A stretch of DNA of 10,303 nt from the NCBI GenBank assembly GCA_017543165.1, contig JAFYGL010000192.1, positions 1 to 10,303 on the forward strand, read 5' to 3'. Shown one piece after another: positions 1-5,784 of the stretch (its first letter is position 1; every line of letters starts with the position of its first letter). Both the position numbers and the translations under genes were made by a program. The stretch is from Victivallales bacterium. Lineage in GTDB: Bacteria > Verrucomicrobiota > Lentisphaeria > Oligosphaerales > Oligosphaeraceae. A model generated the notes under the pieces. It saw only the letters and a program-made list of their open reading frames with translations. It did not search any database and was not told the DNA's origin.

Positions 1-927
1 ATGATGCTGCACTCCTTAAATGAACTCCCCGCGCATGAGCGCATAGTCGTGGCGCTGGGCGTATTTGATGGTGTGCACAGGGGGCATCAGGCGATTCTCT
101 CAAGACTGGTGGGGCTGGCCAGGGAGACTGCTTCAACGCCAGTGGCCCTGTTTTTCTTCCCCCATCCCCGCGAAGTGCTTTGCCCGCCTGGTCCCAAACA
201 CCTTACAATCTTGAATTACAAGAGTTTTCTTTTGCACCAATATGGAGCGGAGCAGGTTGTCGCCATGGACTTCACCAAAGAGATTGCCGACATGGGCGCC
301 GCTGATTTTTTAGAAAGTTTTTTTTGTGCTGGCGACCTGGAGGTGAACGGCTTCTGCGTAGGGGAGAACTGGCGTTTCGGCAAGGGCAACAGCGCTGGCG
401 TGGACTTTTTGGCGGAGTGGGGAGCGCAGCATGGCAAGCGTGTTGAGGTGGCGCCTTTTGTTGAGTATGAAGGCGAGCCAGTCAGCAGCACCAGATTGCG
501 TGCGTTGGTGGAGAATGGGGAACTCGCCACGGTGAAGGAAATGCTGGGACGCGACTTTGCGGTATGCGGTGTCGTTTCACACGGCAATGGCATAGGCCGC
601 AAGATGGATTGCGCCACTGCCAACATAGTGGATGAAATGCACGTCCTGCCGCCAAGCGGCGTGTATGCGGGATTGGCGCATTGGGATGGGCGCACCGAGG
701 CAGGAATTGTTTATGTTGGGACTGCGCCCACTGTACGCCCAGAGGCAAGCGTGCCATGGGTGGAACTGCATCTGCTTGACTGCAACGAAAACCTTTATGG
801 CAGAGAACTGGTGGTGGACTTTGTGCAGTTCATACGCAAAGACCGCATATTCCCCAGCCAGGAGGAACTGGCAGGGCAGATAAAACTGGACATTGCCAAA
901 TGCCGTAGTGTTCTCAAGCAGGGATGA
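1..927 (+). CDS. ribF: Bifunctional riboflavin kinase / FAD synthetase (RibF)
   Basis: Cytoplasmic enzyme that phosphorylates riboflavin to FMN and adenylates FMN to FAD. The N-terminal nucleotidyltransferase half shows the HxGH motif (GVFDGVHRGH, H26 and H29), a FFPHP strand at 52-56 and the SSTRLR motif at 162-167. The C-terminal flavokinase half begins near residue 186 and carries GVYAG, an E255-L-H strand (likely catalytic base) and the usual closing helix region. At 308 aa it has the family's normal length. An oddity is the flavokinase signature, usually GRxLGFPTAN: here residues 199-208 read GRKMDCATAN, so G, F and P are replaced by D, C and A while T206 and N208 remain. The start is ATGATG at the first base of the window; M1 or M2 both fit the family, but nothing upstream is visible, so a slightly longer N-terminus cannot be excluded. 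The next gene follows 30 bases later on the same strand. Family assignment is very secure; kinase activity is inferred. Confidence 0.95.
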   Translation: MMLHSLNELPAHERIVVALGVFDGVHRGHQAILSRLVGLARETASTPVALFFFPHPREVLCPPGPKHLTILNYKSFLLHQYGAEQVVAMDFTKEIADMGAADFLESFFCAGDLEVNGFCVGENWRFGKGNSAGVDFLAEWGAQHGKRVEVAPFVEYEGEPVSSTRLRALVENGELATVKEMLGRDFAVCGVVSHGNGIGRKMDCATANIVDEMHVLPPSGVYAGLAHWDGRTEAGIVYVGTAPTVRPEASVPWVELHLLDCNENLYGRELVVDFVQFIRKDRIFPSQEELAGQIKLDIAKCRSVLKQG

Positions 928-957
928 GGACACGGAAATTAGCTCTCAATTCACAAC

Positions 958-1896
958 ATGTTGTTTGCTGCGGACATTTTAAGCGCTTTCAGTCGCTTCA
1001 AGGCATTGGAGCGCACAGGCAGAATGGTGCTGTTTCCTGTCCTTTCAGATTTGCACACGATACTGGAGGACATTGATACTGCTGAGCCTGGTCTGCGCAA
1101 TTCGCTGAATGCCATTGAGGCTGTCCATCAGGCGGATGCCTTGTTCAATTTTGACTTTTTCGCGGATTTGGGGGACATTGGTTTGGAACTGCCGCAGAAT
1201 GAGGGCGAAATTGCAAGAAAACGTCTTTTAGAGGCATACTCAAAGGCGCATCACTGCGTACTCAAGCCCTCAATTGTCTGCATGGGGAACCACGACTACG
1301 ACCATGGCAATCTGACTGCCGCGGAATTCGGGGACATTATGAACCGCCCAAATCTGGAACGGGGGCATGCGCTTCATTTCGGCGAAAACAGCTCTTACGG
1401 CTACTATGACATAGCGAGCAAGCACGTGCGGATATTCTTCCTCAATACATTCAATGGAAATCCGTACATGCTGGATGAGGGGCAGCTGGATTTTCTGGAA
1501 AGAAATCTCACCTTGTCTGATGACTGGTTCGCAGTGGTGCTCATGCACGCCTGTCCCCACAGAAACGGCCATTGTGTAAGAGTATCGTACAAGGAGCCGC
1601 CTTCCTTTGTGCGCTTCGGGCAAATAGTCAAACAGGCTTCTTGTGCTGTTTGTGTGTTTTGCGGGGACAGCCATTTTGACAATGAGTTCAGCTTTGGCAA
1701 GGCACCAGGATTCCTCACACAGGGCTATGGCGGGGCAACTGGAAAATATCTGCCTCCAGGCGCCAGGCTGAAGCGTTTTGACAGCGCCAGGACCATGCTG
1801 GCGGAAGTGGCGGTGCTGCGCCCCGAAATGCGTCGAATAGATGTGCTGCGGATGGGCGTAAATGACGCCGCTTCTGACAGAACCGCCTCGTTTTGA
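958..1896 (+). CDS. Calcineurin-like metallophosphoesterase
   Basis: Predicted binuclear-metal phosphoesterase, probably cytoplasmic because no signal peptide is visible. The ordered metal-ligand motifs are present: D31-L-H33 (D-x-H), G72-D73, G110-N-H-D113, H197 in VVLMHACP, and G236-D-S-H239. The last motif is normally GHxH, so the first His is replaced by D237 while H239 is kept. The substrate cannot be told from sequence; relatives hydrolyse phosphomonoesters, phosphodiesters or nucleotides. The start is uncertain. ATG at 958 gives 312 aa but has no clear ribosome binding site, whereas an in-frame ATG at 1024 (M23) would place the D-x-H motif nine residues from the N-terminus, which is more typical. 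The protein is cysteine-rich around 229-235. It sits between ribF and a glycosyltransferase in the same direction, a setting that does not define its role. Family assignment is secure, function open. Confidence 0.85.
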   Translation: MLFAADILSAFSRFKALERTGRMVLFPVLSDLHTILEDIDTAEPGLRNSLNAIEAVHQADALFNFDFFADLGDIGLELPQNEGEIARKRLLEAYSKAHHCVLKPSIVCMGNHDYDHGNLTAAEFGDIMNRPNLERGHALHFGENSSYGYYDIASKHVRIFFLNTFNGNPYMLDEGQLDFLERNLTLSDDWFAVVLMHACPHRNGHCVRVSYKEPPSFVRFGQIVKQASCAVCVFCGDSHFDNEFSFGKAPGFLTQGYGGATGKYLPPGARLKRFDSARTMLAEVAVLRPEMRRIDVLRMGVNDAASDRTASF

Positions 1897-1905
1897 GGCT
1901 TGTCG

Positions 1906-1923
1906 TGCCATTGGACAATGGCA
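1906..1923 (+). other. Short perfect stem-loop between genes
   Basis: Bases 1906-1912 (TGCCATT) pair perfectly with 1917-1923 (AATGGCA) around the loop GGAC, ten bases after the metallophosphoesterase stop. No T-tract follows on the + strand, so it is not a standard intrinsic terminator. It could protect the upstream message or act as a weak attenuator before the glycosyltransferase, but a stem this short can arise by chance. Confidence 0.35.
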
Positions 1924-1957
1924 AAGTGCATAACCGAAACCTTGACATAGAGAAAAA

Positions 1958-2914
1958 ATGCCAGATGTATCCATAATAATCCCTTGCTTCAATGCGGAGG
2001 CGACTGTTTGCGCTGCTTTGGATTCCGTCCTTGCGCAAAGTTACGGAAACTGGGAGGCTGTCGTGGTGGACGATGCATCCAGGGACAAGTCATGCCAGGT
2101 GGTGGGGAATTATATCCAGCGGCATCGGGAGGCGAATATCAGACTGCATTGCCAGCCCCAGAATGGCGGCGTGTCCAAGGCACGCAATACGGGAATGGAA
2201 CTGGCAACTGGCAAATATCTTGCATTCCTGGATGCGGATGATTTGCTGGACAAGCGTTTCATTGAAAAGATGCTGGATTGCGCATCGCGGGAAGGCGCGG
2301 ATTTTGTCGCATGCAATGCGTTGAGGAGAGTGTCAGGCGAGGACAAGGGCGCAATATATCCCGATGTGCCAGAAACATTTCTTGAAAAAGATGAAATCCT
2401 GCATATTAAAGACCATAAATTCCTGGCCTTCTTCGATACCTGCTGGGCCAAACTATATTCTAAGGATTTCTTATTCAGAAGTAATATCACTTTTATGCAT
2501 GGCATGACATTTGGTGAAGACACTTTGTTTACAAATACTGCATTAATAAAGTCTGCCAGGACTGTAGTCATGGGGGATTACATCGGATATGTCTATACGG
2601 AAGGGCAGGCATCGGCCAGCAAGGTCATCGACGTGGAGGGGCGCCTACGCAATCTGCGCTGCTACATTGAGGAGTTCGCAAGGCAAATCCCAGAGGAGGG
2701 CAGGGGGCTTCTATGCAGAAAATGCCTGGAGTATGTCTGGACAATCAAAAAGCACGGCGGTCAAAAACGCAATATGCTCCTGAAGGAATTGCTTGCCTCT
2801 GGGCTCTGGAAAGAGGTGATATTCCCCGTCGTCGCCAAATACGGCAAGTTAAGGCACCGTCTTGTGGCAAGGCTTTTGAACATGGGATTCTTGGGGGCCA
2901 TTGGCCAGTGGTAG
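1958..2914 (+). CDS. Family 2 glycosyltransferase (GT-A fold)
   Basis: Predicted inverting glycosyltransferase that moves a sugar from a nucleotide-sugar donor onto a glycan acceptor, probably at the cytoplasmic face of the membrane. Visible family motifs are VSIIIPCFNA (4-13) at the nucleotide-binding start, VDDAS with D38-D39, GGVSKARNTG (70-79), the metal-binding LDADD (91-95, DxD at 92-94), and a downstream GEDTLF (186-191) that fits the acid-base region. The length of 318 aa is normal. No transmembrane segment is obvious. The start at 1958 places the first beta strand at residue 4, as expected, although the ribosome binding site is weak (AGAGA only). Composition dips inside the gene: I count 67 G+C in the 180 bases 2401-2580, well below the neighbouring exporter gene. 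The last codons contain GGCCATTGGCC, the core of the repeat just downstream. Donor and acceptor sugars cannot be predicted; a capsule, O-antigen or protein-glycan role is possible. Confidence 0.9.
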   Translation: MPDVSIIIPCFNAEATVCAALDSVLAQSYGNWEAVVVDDASRDKSCQVVGNYIQRHREANIRLHCQPQNGGVSKARNTGMELATGKYLAFLDADDLLDKRFIEKMLDCASREGADFVACNALRRVSGEDKGAIYPDVPETFLEKDEILHIKDHKFLAFFDTCWAKLYSKDFLFRSNITFMHGMTFGEDTLFTNTALIKSARTVVMGDYIGYVYTEGQASASKVIDVEGRLRNLRCYIEEFARQIPEEGRGLLCRKCLEYVWTIKKHGGQKRNMLLKELLASGLWKEVIFPVVAKYGKLRHRLVARLLNMGFLGAIGQW

Positions 2915-2928
2915 GAGGCCCGTTTTTC

Positions 2929-2949
2929 CGCGCGGCCATTGGCCGCGCG
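2929..2949. repeat. Left terminal palindrome
   Basis: A perfect 21-base palindrome around a central T at 2939; its inner 19 bases are GCGCGGCCATTGGCCGCGC, closed by C2929-G2949. Ten base pairs without a real loop favour a cruciform, or a shorter hairpin with a few central bases unpaired. It starts 15 bases after the glycosyltransferase stop. No T-tract follows on either strand, so it is not a simple terminator by itself. Confidence 0.85.
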
Positions 2950-3063
2950 TCAGGATGGAGGTAGAACGATATGCGGGCATACGCAAATGTTTCTGCACAA
3001 CTGGGTATCCAGATTTGATAGAACATTGTTGCCTGCCTGCATATCGAGCTACCTTCATCCTGA

Positions 3064-3084
3064 TGCGCGGCCAATGGCCGCGCA
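3064..3084. repeat. Right terminal palindrome
   Basis: An inverted copy of the left palindrome, with inner 19 bases GCGCGGCCAATGGCCGCGC and centre A at 3074. The closing pair is T3064-A3084 where the left copy has C-G, so both bases changed and self-pairing was kept. This favours the local hairpin as a maintained structure. A T7 tract lies 32 bases downstream. Confidence 0.85.
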
Positions 3085-3116
3085 GAGCAATGAGCCCTAC
3101 GAAACAGCCGTGCCCC

Positions 3117-3123
3117 TTTTTTT
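3117..3123 (+). terminator. T7 tract downstream of GC-rich hairpin, doubtful terminator
   Basis: Seven T residues follow CCCC at 3113-3116. The nearest strong stem, the palindrome ending at 3084, is 32 bases upstream, much farther than in a standard intrinsic terminator where the T-tract abuts the stem. It might help to end transcription from the glycosyltransferase side, which would make the exporter operon independent, but the geometry is poor. Confidence 0.2.
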
Positions 3124-3135
3124 AGAGTAAATATA

Positions 3136-3164
3136 TTACAAAAAAACAAAGAGGCTTGTATATT
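3136..3164 (+). promoter_or_regulatory. Candidate sigma-70-type promoter of the exporter operon
   Basis: In the AT-rich segment before the exporter gene, TATATT at 3159-3164 is a good -10 match and lies 17 bases after a weak -35-like TTACAA at 3136-3141. A start of transcription near 3171 would give a leader of about 60 bases that excludes the inverted repeat. The -35 match is only 3 of 6, and the organism's promoter consensus is unknown. Confidence 0.3.
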
Positions 3165-3222
3165 ACCAAAGTTTTAGCATACGTTATTGAAAAGTGCTCG
3201 AAATTTCAGGCAATACATAATC

Positions 3223-3227
3223 AGGAG
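3223..3227 (+). promoter_or_regulatory. Ribosome binding site of the exporter gene
   Basis: AGGAG lies five bases before ATG at 3233, the clearest Shine-Dalgarno sequence in the window. It decides the start of the ABC exporter and therefore shows that the extra N-terminal domain is translated. Confidence 0.75.
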
Positions 3228-3232
3228 TCATA

Positions 3233-5779
3233 ATGGCCGCAGAGGATAGGAGTGGTTTGCAGTGCCTTCAGGCATTGTTCTCGCAAGTGAGGCATGGTGT
3301 AAACTTTGTCGCCTTGATAAATGACGAATTGCTGAAGGAATATGGCGAGAATCCGTCTGAAGTGCTATTGAAGCTGGCGGAGGAGCAGCAGTTGCGTCCC
3401 GAACTTGTGCCTAGTCTGGAGGCCCTGGAGAATTACGCGGGGCCTATTCTGGCCCGCAAGAGCAGCGGCACATGGATTATAATCGCCAACAGCAGGCAGC
3501 TCGTCAAGGAAGACAAGGTGTCGTTTGTGGACCCAACCCAGGGCAACAAAATGCTCCAGGGGGACAAGCAGGCGTTGCTGGGCCAGCTTGGAAACGAATT
3601 CATCCTGTTCCGCAATCTCGCGCAGGTGGACGCGGCCAAGCAGACGCGCCTCACCTCATTCGTCCTCATTGCAAAGCACAATAACTGCGCCGTCGATATC
3701 AGGGAACTCATGCATGAATATGCTGTGGGCGACGAGGAAGTCAGGGAGAATCTCTTCCGGCATATCGCCACGGAGAACGGCTTCAAGGTCAAGACCGTCA
3801 AACTCTCCTGGAAGAAGATGCAGGACAGCCTGACCATAGTTCCCTTCATCGCCATCAAGAAGGACGGCAGCTATGCCGTGTTCAGCGGCATGAAAAAGGA
3901 GGAGGACGGCACATTCCGCGCCGCCTTCGTGGACCCTTCCTCCCCCCAGTTCAACACGCCGGACAAATTCATATTCTACACCCAGGAGCAGTACGAGGAG
4001 GAATACAGCGGAAAGTTCGTCCTGCTCAAGAAGCAATACAAGTTGACGGATGAGAACCAGCCCTTCAGCCTGCGCTGGTTCATCCCAGAATTCATACGCA
4101 ACAAGGGCGTGTTCGGCATGATTGCCCTCATGGTGGCAATGCTTTCGATTTTCTCGCTGATAGTGCCGCTCTTTTTCCAGATTGTGGTGGACAAGGTGCT
4201 GGTCAACCAGGCCTACAATACCTTGAATGTGCTGGGAATCGGCATTGTGGTGGTCATTCTTTTCAATGCGCTGGTAAGCTATGTGCGCAGTTATCTCCTG
4301 CTTTTCGCAACCAATAAGATTGATATTTCCACGGCTACCAAGACCTTCACCCATCTTATGCGGTTGCCTGTGGACTTCTTTGACAGAATACCCTCTGGCG
4401 TGCTGCTGAAACACATGCAGCAGACCGAGAAGATAAGGGGCTTCCTCTCTGGGCAATTGTTCTTCACCATCCTGGATGTGCTGTCCCTCTGCATTTTCTT
4501 CCCCTTCCTCCTGCTCTACAGTCCCACCTTGACCTTTGTGGTGCTGGGCTTCTCCGTGCTCATGGCACTGGTCATCGCCAGCCTGATAAAGCCATTCCAG
4601 CGCCGCCTGGACGAGTTGTACCAGGCGGAGGGAAAACGGCAGAGCATGCTGGTGGAATCCATCCATGGCGTCAAGACGGTCAAGTCCCTGGCGCTGGAGC
4701 CGGTGGAGAAGAAGATCTGGGATGATTCCACCGCATACGCCATCAAGTCATATTTCCGCGTGGGCAAGATCTCCATGATTGCCCAGAGCATAAGCCACAT
4801 GCTGGAAATGCTGATGACAATATGCGTGATCTGGCTGGGCGCACATCTGGTGTTTGACCATGTGATTACCATTGGCGCGTTGATTGCCTTCCAGATGCTG
4901 GCCAACAGGGTGACTGGCCCACTGGTGAAAATGGTGGGCCTCATACACGAGTACCAGCAGATTGCACTGTCCGTGCGCATGCTGGGCGTTGTCATGAACA
5001 CGCCAGCGGAACCTGCAGGCGGCGGCGTACGGAACCAGATTCGCGGCCAGATTGAATTCGAGAGCGTCAGTTTCCGCTACCAGCCTGACCTGCCTTTCGT
5101 TGTAAAGGATTTCAACCTGGGCATACCAGCGGGAAGCACGGTGGGCTTCGTGGGGCGTTCGGGCTCTGGCAAGACCACCGTCACAAAGCTGCTGCAATCT
5201 CTATATCCAGTCACCCAGGGCCTTATCAAAGTGGATGGCATCGACATTCGCGAATTGGACAAGGCACACCTGCGCCGCAACATAGGCGTGGTGCTTCAGG
5301 AAAACTACTTCTTCAGCGGCTCTGTTAGGGAAAACATCTCACTTCCTAAGCAGAACGCAACTCTTGAGGAAATCATCTATGCCTCCAAACTGGCGGGCGC
5401 CGATGAATTTGTGCAGAAACTGCCACGGGGATATGACACGATACTTGAGGAGAACGCCTCCAACCTGTCTGGCGGGCAGAAACAGCGCCTGGCAATCGCC
5501 CGTGCATTGCTGACCAATCCGCCTATCTTGATTTTCGACGAGGCGACCAGCGCCCTTGACCCCGAAAGCGAAGAGGTCATTCGCAGGAACCTGAGGAACA
5601 TAGCGCGTGGAAGGACGGTGCTCATCGTCTCGCACAGGCTCAGCATTGTCAGCCATGCGGACAAGATTGTGGTGCTGGACAAGGGCGAAATCACTGGCTT
5701 CGGTACGCATAAGGAACTCATATCCAAGCCTGGCATCTACCGCGAATTCTGGAACCAGCAAATGAGAGTGGAGGATTAA
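3233..5779 (+). CDS. Type I secretion ABC exporter with tandem degenerate C39-like domains
   Basis: Inner-membrane ATP-driven exporter of the HlyB/LapB kind, expected to work as a dimer with the adjacent HlyD-type adaptor and an outer-membrane TolC-like channel not seen here. The N-terminus seems to hold two C39-peptidase-like domains: residues about 7-128 (CLQALFSQVRHG; AGPILAR; VDP at 99-101) and about 138-266 (VLIAKHNNCAVD; VDP at 233-235). In both, the catalytic His position is lost (W81 and Y214), and ungapped alignment puts L9 and T138 at the catalytic Cys position, so neither should cleave a leader; C11 is not in register. A membrane domain follows with hydrophobic segments from about 293 to 570. 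The ATPase domain is intact: Walker A GRSGSGKTT 641-649, Q689, signature LSGGQ 745-749, Walker B ILIFDE 765-770, H801. The 848 aa length exceeds a usual single-domain HlyB type (about 710) by roughly one C39-like domain. Cargo is unknown. Confidence 0.93.
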   Translation: MAAEDRSGLQCLQALFSQVRHGVNFVALINDELLKEYGENPSEVLLKLAEEQQLRPELVPSLEALENYAGPILARKSSGTWIIIANSRQLVKEDKVSFVDPTQGNKMLQGDKQALLGQLGNEFILFRNLAQVDAAKQTRLTSFVLIAKHNNCAVDIRELMHEYAVGDEEVRENLFRHIATENGFKVKTVKLSWKKMQDSLTIVPFIAIKKDGSYAVFSGMKKEEDGTFRAAFVDPSSPQFNTPDKFIFYTQEQYEEEYSGKFVLLKKQYKLTDENQPFSLRWFIPEFIRNKGVFGMIALMVAMLSIFSLIVPLFFQIVVDKVLVNQAYNTLNVLGIGIVVVILFNALVSYVRSYLLLFATNKIDISTATKTFTHLMRLPVDFFDRIPSGVLLKHMQQTEKIRGFLSGQLFFTILDVLSLCIFFPFLLLYSPTLTFVVLGFSVLMALVIASLIKPFQRRLDELYQAEGKRQSMLVESIHGVKTVKSLALEPVEKKIWDDSTAYAIKSYFRVGKISMIAQSISHMLEMLMTICVIWLGAHLVFDHVITIGALIAFQMLANRVTGPLVKMVGLIHEYQQIALSVRMLGVVMNTPAEPAGGGVRNQIRGQIEFESVSFRYQPDLPFVVKDFNLGIPAGSTVGFVGRSGSGKTTVTKLLQSLYPVTQGLIKVDGIDIRELDKAHLRRNIGVVLQENYFFSGSVRENISLPKQNATLEEIIYASKLAGADEFVQKLPRGYDTILEENASNLSGGQKQRLAIARALLTNPPILIFDEATSALDPESEEVIRRNLRNIARGRTVLIVSHRLSIVSHADKIVVLDKGEITGFGTHKELISKPGIYREFWNQQMRVED

Positions 5780-5782
5780 GGA
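5778..5782 (+). promoter_or_regulatory. Coupled ribosome binding site of the HlyD gene
   Basis: AAGGA overlaps the TAA stop of the exporter and lies two bases before ATG at 5785; a stronger GGAGG sits at 5770-5774, ten bases before the ATG, inside the exporter's last codons. The arrangement suggests translational coupling of exporter and adaptor. Confidence 0.55.
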
Positions 5783-5784
5783 CA

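Larger units (their letters stand above)
2929..3084. repeat. 156-base imperfect inverted repeat with nested palindromes
   Basis: Arm 2929-2979 is the near reverse complement of arm 3034-3084. Of 51 opposed positions, 45 are Watson-Crick; 2949/3064, 2958/3055 and 2975/3038 become G-U pairs in a + strand RNA, 2929/3084 is C opposite A, and 2965-2966/3047-3048 form a two-base internal loop. Pairing continues inward with interruptions (2983-2992 with 3021-3032) to a small apical hairpin at 3001-3012 (CTGG, loop GTAT, CCAG). Each outer end is also a palindrome by itself, so the element can fold either as one long hairpin or as two end hairpins around a centre. It could be a small non-autonomous mobile repeat, a structured leader RNA of the exporter operon, or a message-end structure for the upstream gene. 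I cannot assign it to a named repeat family. Confidence 0.85.
2915..3232. other. 318-base intergenic region
   Basis: No convincing gene lies here; the short open frames across the repeat lack coding character and are produced by the inverted repeat. The region holds a large imperfect inverted repeat (2929-3084), a T7 tract (3117-3123), an AT-rich segment with a candidate promoter and a ribosome binding site for the exporter gene. I see no tRNA cloverleaf and no riboswitch family that I recognise. Confidence 0.8.

Noticed and set aside
1942..1947. Perfect TTGACA before the glycosyltransferase, as a -35 promoter box
   Set aside because: No acceptable -10 lies 16-18 bases downstream, and any such start would fall after the ATG at 1958.
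2929..3084. CRISPR array or integron attC site
   Set aside because: There are no regularly spaced direct repeats for CRISPR, and I found no attC core sites at the ends of the inverted repeat.
2901..3130. Short open frames across the inverted repeat on both strands
   Set aside because: They resemble each other only because the DNA is an inverted repeat; no ribosome binding site or protein character is seen.
3187..3221. TTGAAA with CATAAT as a promoter close to the exporter start
   Set aside because: The spacing between the two boxes is 23 bases, too long for a sigma-70-type promoter, and the start of transcription would fall at the ribosome binding site.
3656..4666. Open frame of 336 codons on the - strand inside the exporter gene
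   Set aside because: Its translation is rich in His, Gln and Glu with no domain, and it lies wholly antisense to a gene with intact family motifs.
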